Origin: Eubacterium sp. CAG:786
Lineage (GTDB): Bacteria; Bacillota; Clostridia; Oscillospirales; Ruminococcaceae
Direction of reading: 5' to 3'
NCBI GenBank assembly: GCA_000432175.1
Contig: HF989521.1
Span: 17,686-23,429, forward strand
DNA length: 5,744 nucleotides
Shown piece after piece: positions 5,697 through 5,744 of the stretch; position 1 is the stretch's first letter; every line of letters starts with the position of its first letter. A model generated the notes under the pieces. It made no database searches. It had not been told where the DNA came from and was given only the letters and a program-made list of their open reading frames with translations. The translations under genes were made by a program, and so were the position numbers.

Positions 5697-5744
5697 ATGG
5701 CAAAAGAAAAAGAAATAAAAACAAACGCAATGCGCCTGCTGGAC
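5697..5744 (+). CDS. ybaK: Cys-tRNA(Pro) deacylase-like protein (YbaK/EbsC family), 5' end only
   Basis: Sixteen codons are visible from the ATG at 5697 to the window edge: MAKEKEIKTNAMRLLD. The lysine-rich start followed by KTNAMRLLD is the typical N-terminus of Firmicute YbaK/EbsC-type deacylases, which hydrolyse Cys mischarged on tRNA-Pro in the cytosol and so protect translation accuracy. AGGA at 5685-5688, 8 bases upstream, supports the start. It lies after the intrinsic terminator in the same direction as the TerD unit, and no separate promoter is obvious in the 17 bases between terminator and start, so it may depend on terminator read-through. With only 16 residues the family call rests on one short motif. 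Confidence 0.65.
   Translation, partial: MAKEKEIKTNAMRLLD

Overview
The window looks like chromosomal DNA of a gut or rumen Firmicute, most likely a Ruminococcus-type Oscillospiraceae. This is an inference from four things: strong AGGAGG-type ribosome binding sites, consensus sigma-A promoters with 17-bp spacers, a large secreted beta-helix-type surface protein, and the gene families present. No species assignment is possible from sequence reading alone. The window holds six protein genes (two running off the ends), no rRNA or tRNA, no insertion sequence and no CRISPR array.

Left block, minus strand, read right to left. An XRE-type DNA-binding protein with a long glycine-pentad repeat tail (3812-4570) is followed by a YczE/YyaS-type integral membrane protein (3001-3693), then by the first 957 codons of a very large secreted protein (1-2872, continuing beyond the window). 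All three point the same way, but each has its own recognisable sigma-A promoter and there is no clear terminator between them. They are therefore probably neighbours with partial read-through rather than a strict operon. The surface-protein promoter is the most elaborate: a TTGACC-17-TATAAT core preceded by two near-identical 9-bp direct repeats 21 bp apart. That is the layout expected for a LytTR-type response regulator site.

Right block, plus strand. A divergent intergenic region (4571-4888) separates the XRE gene from a TerD-family gene (4889-5482). The TerD gene is followed after 20 bases by a 44-residue single-pass membrane peptide with an acidic CxxC tail (5503-5637). A 12-bp perfect-stem intrinsic terminator (5648-5679) closes this two-gene unit. 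The first 16 codons of a Cys-tRNA(Pro) deacylase-like (YbaK/EbsC) gene begin at 5697 and run off the right edge.

Functionally, the divergent pair (XRE-repeat regulator and TerD plus small membrane peptide) is the natural place to suspect a regulatory link, since the shared 318-bp region carries both promoters and short inverted repeats around the regulator's promoter. The repeat tail of the XRE protein and the TerD-linked micro-membrane protein are the least understood elements. Nothing in the window proves a new system.
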